This document shows positions 20,153-30,240 of a stretch of 64,000 bases of DNA, in pieces. Under the pieces are notes generated by a model, which was not told where the DNA came from, did not search any database, and saw only the letters and a list, made by a program, of their open reading frames with translations. The position numbers and the translations under genes were made by a program. Numbering within the stretch: position 1 is the first letter of the stretch; every line of letters starts with the position of its first letter. The stretch is from Psococerastis gibbosa (lineage: Eukaryota; Arthropoda; Insecta; Psocodea; Psocidae): NCBI GenBank assembly GCA_963971405.1, contig OZ020490.1:27491464-27555463 (forward strand). The letters run 5' to 3'.

Positions 20153-21560
20153 AAACTCTGTCTCACCGTTAGCTCCGATAAAACGGTCAGCCAGGTACTC
20201 AGCCTGTCAACGAAACAGCCTGAACTCAAACTTACCCTCTAAGACGCGGAACTGGAGCAGCAGGATGCAACGAAATATCTGTCGATTGACAAGAAAATGA
20301 CGTGGAAATCCATAGCTGATAAAGCCTGATAGAGGTGCTGTCTATTTAAACGTCCAACAGCTACAAAATAGGGTGCCACTCAAGACGTGCTGACATCCAC
20401 GTACAAAACCTATATTCGCCCCATACTTGAGCACGGTAGTGAAGCCACTGTAACAGCGAGTGCCAATACTACGCTAAAACTGCATGTTGCCCAAAATGCG
20501 TCAATGCGAATTATCACTGGTGCCCCAAAATCTACACCTAAGCTGCCACGGAAGTCCAGACCGGAATAGAACCCATGCAATGCCACAGAGAAAAAGCCGC
20601 ACTTAACTTTTGAGAAAGACAAAAACGCTTACTGCCCCTAAAAAGGACCCAATATACAAAAGCTGCTTCCCGGCTGAAAAGAAACTCAAGTTACTGATCA
20701 TGGCAGACTCCATCAGAAAAAAATACGACATACTACTGGGTGAAGCAGCGCCTTCCCCCTGCCAACAACAAGCCTTTCTCTCGCTTCCAGCTGCTGAGCT
20801 GCACCTAGTCAATCACGATCTGCTAAAACACGTATCCACTGATGTTGCTCTGCTTTAGAGACCATTCATACTAGATACGCAGCAAAAGAATGGCTCCACA
20901 TATACTGCAATGGCCCCTCCATCCTTTATCTGGAATAAAAGAGCAGGTTTTTTGTCCGAAGCTTTCCAAGACGCAGTGCCTGTAGGTGCACCTCTGGGCT
21001 CTGACCAACTACGACGGAGATATTGCAGCAGCATGAGTCCGCTAAAAAATTGTAAGAAACAAGAGACAATAAAAATAAAGTAGTGTTCCTGATTGATTCT
21101 TGCTCTGAGTAGCAACCGTGCCACGGTTGTGAAATAGCAATAAACTGCCGCACGCTGCTATCAAATTTGCTAGAGGGTTCTGCAGAGGATTCTCAGCCAT
21201 GTAGGAATCGGCGGCAACGAAAAGGCAGACGAGCTGGCCAAAATTGGAGTAGCCGGCCAGTGTATGACAATACACCTCCGCTAAATCCATCATAGCCAGA
21301 GCTGTAAGGGCATGGGTCAGAAACCGCCACAGACATACAAGCGCAGGAAAAAACTGGGCCACCCTTATAGACTTGCCAATACTCCGGTTCCTGCCTAGGG
21401 CATTGAGCGTTGCTGTTTTCAGGACCACCACCGGCCACGACTACCTTCCTTCCCCCTGCATCGCATCGGGGTCTTTGCTTCGGACGTCTGTCCCCTGTGT
21501 AAAGGTGAAATGAACGCAAAACATCGACCCGAGTGCCCAGCCCTGTCCTAATGCTGTGTC
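20153..21560 (+). pseudogene. Jockey-like non-LTR element remnant: RT C-terminus, RNase H, CCHC
   Basis: In changing frames one can read the end of a reverse transcriptase (MTWKS.., then TYKTYIRPILEHGSEAT..NASMRIITGAPKSTP at about 20387-20550), RNase H fragments (KEWLHIYCNG.. near 20890 and LSHVGIGGNEKADELAK near 21190) and a terminal CPLCKGEMN..H..ECPAL motif near 21490. The order RT, RNase H, zinc motif is that of jockey/I-type LINEs. Many stops and frameshifts show long decay. The 5' part is missing: the fragment starts at the telomeric joint. Confidence 0.8.
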
Positions 21561-21649
21561 GTCGTATATTCTATATAGCATAAATATAGTACTTCCTTTT
21601 TCATATCGGTATTCTCTGAAACTAGAGGTGGGGAATTTTTGCTTACTTT

Positions 21650-22201
21650 GCTTTTTGTTTCAGTCAGAGGTTACAAAATAATCTACTACAGCCAAGCCGG
21701 CAACAGTTCAAGCAGAGTTGGAGTCATTGTTGAAGGAAGCCTGTAAAATTCAGTAGTTGAGGTGACCAGGAAGAGCGACCGGGTGATGCATTGTAAGTTT
21801 CTATTTACTGACGAAGCAGTGCTGAACGTGATAAGTGGATACGTGTAGCAACGAGAAGAAAATCCTAGTCAACCTGAACTTCGATGAGCTTATGATGACT
21901 CTACCGGATATTGAAATGGTTTTTTAAGAGCCGACTTAAATAGGCATGTTGGTCACGAGAGAACTGGCTACTCCACAGTACATGGTGGGGAAGGTTTCGG
22001 AGCGAGAAACACGGAAGGCGAGAGGATCCTGGAATGGGCTGAGACGCAGTAACTAAATATATGTAACACCATGTTCAAGGAGAGACAAGAGCACTTAATC
22101 ACCTATAAGAGCGGAACGCACCAGGCGCAGATGCTGAGGCGCAGAGATAGACCTGCATGCATGAACTGTAAAGTGATTCCAGGGAACTGCGTCTTTCCGC
22201 A
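21650..22201 (+). pseudogene. RTE-like LINE remnant, endonuclease part (left of Penelope insertion)
   Basis: Frames 1-3 together give an RTE-type APE endonuclease: GYKIIYYSQAG, VVEVTRKSDRVM, VLNVISGYV, a GERILEWAE-like stretch near 22010 and YKSGTHQAQ..NCKVIPGNC near 22100-22190. There are several stops and frameshifts. The reading resumes at about 24432 beyond the Penelope-like pair, so both parts are one element. Confidence 0.7.
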
Positions 22202-22945
22202 GCAGTGGACAGAAGAATCCGGGCTTATAAATAGGCAGTGGTCGATTTGAAAGTATGCTTCCCAACGTTTCGTCAACAACTGTAGTCAACATCTTCAGTG
22301 ACACTACGTACACTTATACTACTAAGATTGTATCGCGGAGTTACCGTAGCAAATGATTGAGTTGGTGCAGGTATGGTTTGTTGCGCATACGTTCTCGTTT
22401 CTGATTGCTGTGATTGGCCCATTGGCGTCATTCTCGTTGTTGTTGTTTTGTTGAGGGCTGGATACCATATTCTATTTACTTTTAATCCTTCTTCCTTTCT
22501 GTTAAAGTTTTGCGGATGTTTGTAAATTTCTATGGCCTCCCTGTATAGTCGGGGGTAGTACGAAGCCGTGGTAGAGAGTATTGTAGCCTGCCCAAAACGT
22601 ACAGTATAGGCTGTATGGTCTGTTTGTGTTAACGCATGCTCTGCAATTGCAGACCTCTCTGGCTGAAGAAGGCGACAGTTACGTTTGGGTTCATCTATCC
22701 TTGTTTTCAAGCTTCTTTTTGTGGTCCCTGGCATCTTTGGCCGATCTGAGTAAGCTGTTTACTTGTTGTATAGGTTTGAATATTGTTTTCACATTGTGAC
22801 GTCGAAAGAGTTTACCTATGCGATCCGTCACATTTTAATGAAAGGAAGTTGGACCAATCCCATCGTGGCTGCTGGTTCCTGCCGGTCGGTTGTATTACAT
22901 GGTGGCCGTATTGCGTGTTTTATTTATCGCTCTGAGTACCCATTC
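22202..22945 (-). mobile_element. Penelope-like element, 5'-truncated, minus-strand partner
   Basis: Minus strand carries the end of a Penelope-like ORF: GLVQL-type thumb region near 22940-22760, then the end of a GIY-YIG endonuclease (TTKRSLKTRIDE..RNC, AEHALTQTDH, LYREAIEIYKHP..FNRKEEGL) at 22734-22470, and a tail with a candidate hammerhead motif (22253-22307). It is the inverted partner of the + copy to its right, joined head to head at about 22945; the outer ends of both are the 3' tails. Confidence 0.82.
22253..22307 (-). ncRNA. Candidate hammerhead ribozyme in Penelope-like tail (minus strand)
   Basis: Minus-strand order: GUAG, CUGAAGA, stem II GUUGAC/GUUGAC (with G-U pairs), GAAA, then CGUU. 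Compared with the + copy at 24331 the stem I strand has changed (GGG for UGG, AUAC for CUAC), so this one is probably weakened. Confidence 0.45.
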
Positions 22946-24081
22946 GATTGTTGTCGATCCAATCAAGGAAACATTGGAATTGATAAAAGAAAAATTCACT
23001 GACGATATCACCCAATGGTTCCACCATGTGCTGACGAAGATGTATTTCCAATGGAATTTGGCCTTATATGAACAATTGGACGGAATGGCAATGGGTAGTA
23101 ATATAAGTCCGGTAGTGGCTAATTTCTATATGGAATTCTTCGAAAAAACGGCATTGAACTCAGCTCCTCTGCAACCAAAATGCTGGTTTCGATATGTGGA
23201 TGATACTTTTGTGATATGGAGTCATGGCCAAGAAAACTTAATCAATTTCCTGAATCATATGAACCTGATTCACCCGAAAATACAATTCATGATGGAAAAG
23301 AGATTAATTGTGATTTGTCGTTTCTTGACGTGTTGGTAATAAAGAAGGCGGAACTCTAGGGCATACAGTATACCGTAAACCAGCACATACTGATAGGTAC
23401 CTAAATAAGAACTCCAACGACCATCCGAGCCAAAAGCGCCATGATAAAGACGATTATTCACCGCGCCAATAGAATCTGTGAACACCGGGCACTAAAAGAA
23501 GAACTAAACCACTTAGACATTGCACTACAATCGAATGGGTACTCAGAGGGAGAAATAAAAAGCACGATACGGCCACCGCGTAATGCAACCGATCGGCAGG
23601 AACCAGCAGCCACGATGGGATTGGTCCAACTTCCTTTCAATAAAAATGTGACGGATCGCATAGGTAAACTTTTTCGACGTCACAATTTGAAAACAATATT
23701 CAAACCTACACAACAACTAAACAGCTTACTCAGATAGGCCAAAGATGACAGGGACCCACTGACATCAGCAGGCGTATACAGAATTCTACATAGGTAGGTA
23801 CCACAAAAAGAAGCTTGAAAACAAGGATAGATGAACACAAACGTAACTGTGGCCCTCTTCAGCCAGAGAGGTCAGCAATTACAGAGCATGTGCTAACACG
23901 AACAGGCCATAGGTACTGTACGTTTTGAGCAGGCTACAATACTCTCTACCACGGCTTCGTACTAGCCCCGACTACACAGGGAGGTCATAGAAATTTACAA
24001 ACATCCGAAAACCTATAAAAGAAAGGAAAAAGGATTAAAAGTAAATAGAATATGGTATCCAGCCCTCAACAAAACAACTAC

Positions 24082-24204
24082 ATTTTCTGGCCATGCTTGT
24101 AAAGCAGGCGGTCCCGGGCCTTCCTAGTTGAGTGTAAGACAGGGCTAACTCCGCTAGTTTGGCTTCGTAATAGAACAAAAAGTCCTTATTATTTATTTAC
24201 AAAG
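24082..24204 (+). mobile_element. 5'-truncated SINE, copy 2 of the family at 27258
   Basis: ACATTTTCTGGCCATGCTT..TAAAGCAGG.GGTCCCGGGC.TTCCTAG..GTGTAAGA..AGGGCT..CTAACTCCGCTAG matches the body of the SINE at 27258-27470. Comparison with the minus-strand Penelope partner shows it is an insertion: the partner reads through without it. The tRNA-like head is missing. Confidence 0.75.
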
Positions 24205-24330
24205 AGAATACGTCAGTGGGCCAATCACAGCAATCAGAAACGAGAACTCCTGCTCAACAAACCATACCTACACCAACTCAATCAGTTGCTATGGTACCTC
24301 CACGATACGATTTTACCAGTATAAGTGTAC

Positions 24331-24385
24331 GTAGTGTCACTGAAGATGTCGACCGCAGTTGTTGACGAAACGTTTGGAAGCCTAC
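24331..24385 (+). ncRNA. Candidate type I hammerhead ribozyme in Penelope-like tail
   Basis: Order on the + strand: stem I 5' GUAG and UCA around an internal loop; CUGAAGA (24340-24346); a bulged U; stem II GUCGAC/GUUGAC (24348-24353, 24361-24366); GAAA (24367-24370); AC/GU minimal stem III; predicted cleavage after GUU (24374); stem I 3' UGG and CUAC (24382-24385). Hammerheads with a tiny stem III are known from Penelope-like elements and are thought to act as dimers. The extra U between CUGAAGA and stem II is non-canonical, though insertions at this place occur in some natural hammerheads. Confidence 0.55.
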
Positions 24386-24431
24386 TTTCAAATCGACCAC
24401 GGCCTATTAGCCCGGATCCTTCTGTTCATTT

Positions 24432-26120
24432 AAAAGCCCTTGAGCCTAAGATAAGGTGGTTTGACCTGTCCAGAGATGGTATACGTGACTCCTTCAGCCA
24501 GGAAGGCACGAGGAAACTGCCAACTTTGAACGACCAATAGGAGGCGTTAGCTATCAAGAAGCTATGGCAAAACATTGAGGCAGCTCTACTGTCTTCAGGG
24601 TCGGATGTGCTGGGAAAGACTAAAGGTGGCCAGCTAGTTCAGAAAGATACGTGGTGGTGGAACGAAGATGTGCAAAGCAAACTGACAGATAAAAAGAAGT
24701 CATACAAGGAATGGCAAAAGTCGAAATCAAGGGCCGACCATGAGTGCTACACGGTCACTAGACGAAGAGCGAAAAGAGCAGGAGCAGAAGCCAGAGACAC
24801 AGCCACTGAGGAGTGACTGAATACCCGAGACGGAGATCAGAAAATATTCAAGAGCTAAGAAAAGGCTGAGCGATAAACAGGACATTGCCCAGACAGTTAT
24901 ATGTATTAAAGACAAGCAAGGAAGAGCCCTTACCCAAAGGGAGGCCATTAACTAGTAATGGATGGAGTACTTTAGTGGAATTATGAATGTTGGAAACCCA
25001 AGAACCCAGGTCCTAAATGCTGAGGAACGTAATAATGAAACAATACCACAGAGGCAAAAGTGAAAGAAGCACTAAAGAGCATGGCAAATGGCAAAACCAC
25101 GGGCCTGACAGCGACCCCATTGAAGCTTTCAAGGCACTTGGGGCAACAGGAGTAACTATAATGACCAAATTCATCAACAAAATCCTCTACGACCCGCAAT
25201 TTCCAAATCAATGAAGAAAAGAAAGGGGGACGTGCAATCCTGCGGAAAATATCGACCCATAAAACTGATTAGCCATGCGATGAAGTGGACTGCGCGAGTA
25301 AGATCCAAACTGGAGAAGGACATAACAGAAAACCAACTTGGCTTCATTGCAGGGCAAGGGACCACCGATCACCTCAGGACCATGCAGGATAAAAAGGAAC
25401 CACTCCACCTAGCCTTCATTGACCATGAAAAAAAAAATTGACCGCAAAAAAACTAAGTACATGGAAAGTGGAGGGATACTTGATGAGCACACTGTTGAAA
25501 TAGAAGGCGCTCAGCTCGAAAAAATGAACAATTTTAAATACTTATGGTCCACCCTAAAAATGGGAGGTGGGTGTGAAAAGGACGCTTGCAGTCGAATCTC
25601 GATAGGCTGGCTGAAGTGGCGAGACATGAGTGGTATCCTAACAGACAGGAAAATGCCCAAAAACTAAAAGGGCTACTCTACAAGCAAGTGGTTAGAACTA
25701 CCATGATTTATGGCTCAGAGTGCTGGGCCTTGAGAAAGGCCGAAGAACAAAGACTGCATGTGGCCGAGATGCGGATGCTGCGACGGTCCGTGGGCTTCAC
25801 ACTAGCTGATAGACGCCAAAACGAAGAAATAAGAGCTGAAATGAAGACCGCAAACATAGTCGCATAAAGCGCGGGAACGGCGACTATCATGGTGGGCCCA
25901 CGTTGAAAGAAGGCGGCCAGATAAGCTTATCAGACGGATAAAACGTATCGAAGCCGAGGGAAAGAGAAGACGAGGACGGCCCAGGCTGACGGTAAAAGCG
26001 AAAGCCCGCCAAGACCTCAGAACTGTAGGAGCAATCGCAGTCGAAGCCCAGAATCGCAGAGTGGAAAAGAACATGCCGTTTCGCTGACCCCTCCTAGGGA
26101 TAAAAGCGAGGAAAAAATAA
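24432..26120 (+). pseudogene. RTE-like LINE remnant, continuation right of Penelope insertion
   Basis: Resumes the endonuclease end (EPKIRWFDL), then the linker TWWWNEDVQSKLTDKKKSYKEWQ (24640-24720), RT fragments (VKEALKSMANGKTTGPDS..IEAF, ENQLGFIAGQGTTDHL, LAFIDHEKK), then directly the region after the active site (DRKKTKYM..FKYL..STL, 25440 on) and the C-terminus (TTMIYGSECWALRKAEEQRLHVAEMRMLR at 25700-25800). The catalytic YADD segment is deleted between about 25435 and 25440. Numerous stops. The 3' tail (25900-26120) recurs inverted in an intron at about 38940-39140. Confidence 0.78.
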
Positions 26121-26440
26121 AAAAAAGTCTGAGGTCGCTCAGCCGCGCCGCTGTCAGATATTCTCACCACTGTCCCGTTATCACAAGTGATAAAAGTTCA
26201 AGTTCTGGTACTGGCAATATTTTAACTTTTAAAACAGGAATCAATAGCAACCACACACAAGATCACAAGATGCATGTACTGTATATCTTATGAAATATAT
26301 TACTCTAAATTTTTGTGTACAATATGATTAGCCACTTTTATTGAACTAGAAAATTGTAAAAAGAAAAATTCTGTCGGTGAGAATTTCTGGTCGAAAGAGC
26401 TCAAAAATTGTGCAAATCGGAGCTGGTTACGGCATATAAT
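26121..26440. other. Intergenic, nothing recognised
   Basis: AT-rich sequence between the RTE-like remnant and the fold-back element. I see no coding, RNA or repeat signal in it. Confidence 0.5.
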
Positions 26441-26890
26441 ACGGCTTAAAATTGTAGATAGAATTAGGCGGAACTGATCCACAATAACATATGTTAACAG
26501 TGACCGGTTTCGGTAAGATACCATCATCAGACATAAACAAACAAATGAAACACGCCATTATGTACATACCAAGGAGGTGGGGGATACAATATTAATTGGT
26601 AGGAGGTGGGCGGGGTTGGGAACATGACCTTACGAGTGGGGAGCAATTTTCCAACATTTTCCCAAATTGCTCCCCACATGTTATGTTCCCAACCCCGCCC
26701 ACCTCTTGGTATGTATATAATGGCGTGTTTAATTTGTTTGTTTATGCCTGATGATAGTATCTTACCGAAACCGGCCACTGTTAATATATTTTATTGTGGG
26801 TCAGTTGCGTCTCATTCTTTCTACAATTTTAAGTTTGATGAAGTTCCACGAAATCACTTTGGAGAATCTCACTATGATATAATACGGCTT
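26441..26890. mobile_element. Fold-back (palindromic) element with two hammerhead-like cores
   Basis: Arms of about 200 bp face each other around a centre near 26657: ATACGGCTT..AATTGTAG..CCACAATAA..GTTAACAGTGACCGGTTTCGG on the left against CCGAAACCGGCCACTGTTAA..TTGTGGGTC..CTACAATTTTAA..ATACGGCTTT on the right, with GGGGAGCAATTT/AAATTGCTCCCC at the centre. Each arm encodes, outward, CUGAUGA, a short GGUA/UACC (left arm) stem and GAAA-CCGG. Confidence 0.8.
26490..26535 (-). ncRNA. Weak hammerhead-like core in fold-back element
   Basis: Minus strand: CUGAUGA (26530-26524), bulged U, stem II GGUA/UACC with a 3-base loop, GAAA (26511-26508), palindromic ACCGGU and the triplet GUC. Stem I is poor (two pairs, then a possible UGUU/AACA). 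The right arm (26748-26775, + strand) has GCC instead of GUC and would not cleave. Only the core is convincing. Confidence 0.35.
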
Positions 26891-27068
26891 TGAATGTATA
26901 AAACTGTTTTTCTGGGGGTGTCCGAACGACTCTTAAGTTTTCATCTATTGTTTCAGCAAGAGATCGCGCAGCTGTCGGACGGCGCCATTAATGCCACTTT
27001 GACCTACTCAAACGAAGGGAGCCGATGAACCAATGGAGGAGCAACGTAAATTATATTTTTATGAACCG

Positions 27069-27665
27069 CCAGTAGAATCCGGGCTGATGGGCCGTGGTCG
27101 AAATGAAAGTGAACTTACAAACGTTTCGTCAACATCTGCGGTCGACATCTTCGAAGGTTGTAGCTCGGTGCCTCCGTAGCGAGTGACTGGGTAGGGGGCT
27201 GCGCACTGACCTTTATACCTGGACGTTGTTGTTGTGTTGAGAGCGGGATTTGCTCGCTCTCAGGACATGTAGAGTAGTGGAACGGACTCCAACCTTCACC
27301 CGAAAGGTGTTAGTTCGAGTCCCACACTTCCTACATTTTCTGGCCATGCTTCGGAGGGCATGTAAAGCAGGTGGTCCCGGGCTTTCCTAGGTGGGTGTAA
27401 GAGAGGGCTTATAGCCCTAACTCCGCTAGGTTAGCTTAGTAATAGAACAACAAAAGTCGATATTTATTTTATTTAACATGTTCCTCTGGGGGAATTTCCA
27501 TTACCTTGTTTTTCACAATTGACCGACGTCATCCTTTTTGTTGTGGTTTTGTTCAGCCCGGATACCAGAGTTTGCTCACCTTAAGCCGTCAACCGCAGAT
27601 GTTGACGAAACGTTTGTAAGTTCACTTTCATTTCAACCACGGCCAATCAGCCCAGATTCTACTGG
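27069..27665. mobile_element. Second outward-facing pair of Penelope-like tails
   Basis: Left end 27069-27175 is a minus-strand Penelope tail (AGTAGAATCCGGGCT.. and the GTTTCGTCAACATC core); right end 27590-27665 is a + strand tail ending CAGCCCAGATTCTACT. Between them are minus-strand tail pieces (27220-27240 and 27520-27590) interrupted by a SINE. Hammerhead-like cores are degraded in both (UCGAAGA instead of CUGAAGA on the left; CUGA missing on the right). Confidence 0.7.
27258..27475 (+). mobile_element. tRNA-derived SINE, copy 1
   Basis: Head with pol III box-like sequences: TAGAGTAGTGG near 27272 (A-box like) and AGTTCGAGTCC at 27312-27322 (B box). The body (27335-27440) is shared with the truncated copy at 24082-24204, which defines the element as a repeat family. 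It sits inside a Penelope-like tail. The tRNA species of origin is unclear. Confidence 0.72.
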
Positions 27666-27879
27666 GTCTTCATTCGACTCCGGCATTGAAAGCCTCTGTA
27701 GTTACATCATTTTTCATGAGATTTCTCTATAACTTGCACTGTCGGGGTTTAAGTTCTAAAAATTATAAGTATGTCGCCACTGTTTCTGTATTACGCATTT
27801 ACATGTCGATATTTTTGCTTCAACGAGAAGTGTTAATTATTCTTATTAGCCTACATATTACCATGAAAATTAAGCGGAC

Positions 27880-28350
27880 AGAAGAATCCGGGCTAACAGG
27901 CCGTAGTCGATTTGAAAGTAGGCTTCCAAACGTTTCGGTTGTATCGCGGAGGTGCCGTAGTGACTGACGGACAGGGATGCAGGAATGGTTGGTTCGGTGC
28001 GCAGGTGCTCTCGTTTCTGATCGTACTACCCCCGACTACACAGGGAGGTCATAGAAATTTATAAACATCCGCAAAACTTTTAACAGAAAGGAAGAAGGAT
28101 TAAAAGTAAATATGGTATCCAGCCCTCAACAAAACAGCAATAAAGAGAATGACGCCAACCAGAAACGAAAGCGCCTACCCACCACACCTGCACCGGTCTT
28201 TCTGTCAGTTGCTACGGTACCCCCGCGATACATCCTTAGAAGTGTACGTGCACGTAGTGCCACTGAAGATGTCGACCGCAGTTGTTGATGGAACGTTTGG
28301 AAGCCTACTTTCAAATCGACCACGGCCTATTAGCCCGGATTCTTCAGTCC
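27880..28350. mobile_element. Third outward-facing pair of Penelope-like tails
   Basis: Minus-strand tail at 27888-27940 (GAAGAATCCGGGCTAACAGG..GAAAGTAGGC) truncated after the GTTTCG core, and + strand 3' part from 28020 (HRGRHRNL-type degenerate ORF end: CCCCCGACTACACAGGGAGG..) to the tail ending CCCGGATTCTTC at about 28345. The hammerhead region at 28254-28308 retains GUAG/CUAC and CCA/UGG stem I and CUGAAGA, but GAAA is mutated to GGAA. Confidence 0.7.
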
Positions 28351-28690
28351 CCTTGTTAGACTCCGGCCGTGAAAGCCTTCGTTAATACACCATGAGAATT
28401 GTTTTCGTTACTTACCTACTGTTTTTTTTCTTACATTGACATAACATTGCCGAAACCGGTTGGGTTTTTTCTATGATATAACGTAAAACTTAACAAAGTA
28501 ATTTATTTATAATGAGAAAGGGTAGAGTATTATAATAGAGTCAAAAGTTTAGAGATTAATCATATAATAAATTATTTTACCTTACTCAGTGGCGCTACAG
28601 CCTGGTTAGGGTCTTGACTTGTTCTCTATTGGTAAAGGTTGATGGCAATGGTGTAATACTATTTAACAAAGGGCTTGTTGGACTTACATT
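28351..28690. other. Intergenic, no gene seen
   Basis: AT-rich. Contains CCGAAACCGG near 28446 (tail motif of the fold-back family) and CAGTGGCGCTACAGCCTGG near 28586, which looks like the end of a transposon, but no complete element can be defined. Confidence 0.4.
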
Positions 28691-29135
28691 GCCTGTCTGT
28701 TAATAGTCATTAGAGGATAGTCATCGAATAGTTAGAGCGGAGCCCATTGTCAGGGGAAGGGGGTGAAGATTTGAAAGTGGGTGCTACTCCCATCATCATC
28801 CTTAGTAGGACTGGTTGGGTTTCTGACCAACGGACTCCTTGCTCTTGTATTCTACTCTGAATTATTGAGTAAATCCCATCCCCTCGAGAATTCAAACTAC
28901 CGTTCTCCCGATCGAAATGCAAGTTCTCTAACCACTCGACCACGGCGCTCGGCGAGGAAAATCCTCAAGGGGGTCGGATTTACATAATAATTCATAGTAG
29001 AATACAAGAGCAATTGAAACCATCAGGACTTAGCCTGATGCTGGGAGTAGCACCCACTCCCGAAATGTCACCCCCTCCCGCTGACAATGGCCTCTACCCT
29101 AATTATTCCATGACTATGAGAGCCATGTCTCATAC
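28690..29135 (-). mobile_element. Inverted-repeat element containing a tRNA-like SINE head
   Basis: Arms 28690-28855 and about 28990-29135 are inverted copies (GGGTGCTACTCCCA against GGGAGTAGCACCC; CTTGTATTCTACTCTGAA against TAGTAGAATACAAGAG). Between them, on the minus strand (28952-28880), is a tRNA-like sequence: CGTGGTCGAGTGGTTAGAG (A-box like) and GTAGTTTGAATTC (B-box like), resembling tRNA-Ser/Leu. It may be a SINE with a rearranged partner. It lacks a proper acceptor stem, so it is not a functional tRNA. Confidence 0.6.
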
Positions 29136-29618
29136 TCATGACTATTAACACTACAGACAACGTAAGGCTACCTGCCTTTGTTAAATTGACTCGTTTTAAA
29201 AGGTTGAAACTGGTCTTATTCTTATGCTGCCTTCGTTTGAAATGTGGTAATCCCAATGTTAGGCTGGCTGGAAAATGCCGAGAAAGACTTCATCCACCTC
29301 GTCGCACGTAATTGCGTGACTGGCATCCAGAATGGACTTGGCGGGACATCGCGCGCCTAAAACAATAACCAAACATTCTATTGGAACTACCAAATGAATA
29401 GTTCTCGTCGGCAAACCGAAATTCTATTATCAGTATGCTATAGTAAATATTTCTATGATTGTCTCAAATAACTGTTGTTAAATGTTTGATATGTGAGATT
29501 ATTACTTAGTTCCCTGAACTCGTCCAAGCTGTTGAGTGGACATTCCTTCCTTCTCCTTGAAAACTCAATTAGTAAGGCTGATGGGCAGGGCATTGTAGTA
29601 CCTAATTGCCGAGTTTGC
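29136..29618. other. Intergenic, nothing recognised
   Basis: No gene, RNA or clear repeat. A short stretch near 29270-29360 could be decayed coding sequence, but I cannot assign it. Confidence 0.4.
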
Positions 29619-30240
29619 TTAAGATGCGACAACCGACTCAGCCTGCATTTGGGGTAGGCGTTTCATAGCCTGAACTTTATATACATTCGCGTGTCCATGA
29701 AAACGAGTATTTAAGTGGGTTGTCCAAAATCGAGCAGCTTGGACGGCTTTGACGTTTGCTTCATACAGATCGTCTGTTTCGACCTCTCTATAGCAGCAAA
29801 TTACAGCTATTGGGTACATCTTGCTCATCGGTGTAGGTTTGAGACATCCCGTTATGATTCGCACCGTTTCGTTTACATCCACCTCTTTCGGCATGAACCG
29901 AGTTGTGCGCGCAGGAACTGCGTATTATCCCTCTGAGAAGCAAAGCCCAAGTGCAGAGGTTCTCAGTGTTCTTGTCTCTGTCAGACTGCTTATTGCGGAG
30001 ATGAAAATAGATGGATTTGATTTCAGTAAGTTGTTCTTATAATACTTACAAGCTAGGGTACCAAGGGCCAGTCCCAACTCGTGCTGAACCACCTCGAACG
30101 TTTTGTCTTGTGCTGCAACAGCTGCGTCATCGGCATGTACAAAGTGTTTAGTGAACCCTGTCGTGGGATGATCGTTAGTGTCGATAAGAGCTAATATCCC
30201 ATCCTCGGGAGGCTGTTCTTTTGGGTTCTCCACCGACTCT
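29619..30240 (-). pseudogene. Non-LTR reverse transcriptase remnant
   Basis: Minus strand: FVHADDAAVAAQDKTFEVVQ (RT palm with HADD) and YYKNNLLKSNPS, then, after an internal deletion, LRTSALGLCFSEG, VDVNETVRIITGCLKPTP and YPIA, ending near 29640. The parts match consecutive regions of insect jockey-like RTs. A deletion removes the segment between SNPS and LRTSALGL, and there is at least one in-frame stop. Confidence 0.7.

Larger units (their letters stand above)
22946..24431 (+). mobile_element. Penelope-like element, 5'-truncated, plus-strand partner
   Basis: The + strand encodes a Penelope-type RT: LYEQLDGMAMGSNISPVVANFYME and FRYVDDTFVIW (22946-23335), a frameshift, then HRANRICEHRALKEELNHL and the thumb region to about 23737, followed by a degraded GIY-YIG start (SAGVYRI near 23768). 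A 5'-truncated SINE interrupts the 3' part (24082-24204). The tail (24300-24431) holds a candidate hammerhead motif. The whole inverted pair splits an RTE-like element. Confidence 0.85.

Noticed and set aside
20610-20858. 82-codon frame as a host gene
   Set aside because: It lies within the jockey-like remnant and reads as part of its decayed region between RT and RNase H.
28880-28952. tRNA gene on the minus strand
   Set aside because: Box-like sequences are present but the acceptor and anticodon arms do not pair well and the sequence continues into a repeat; a SINE head is more likely.
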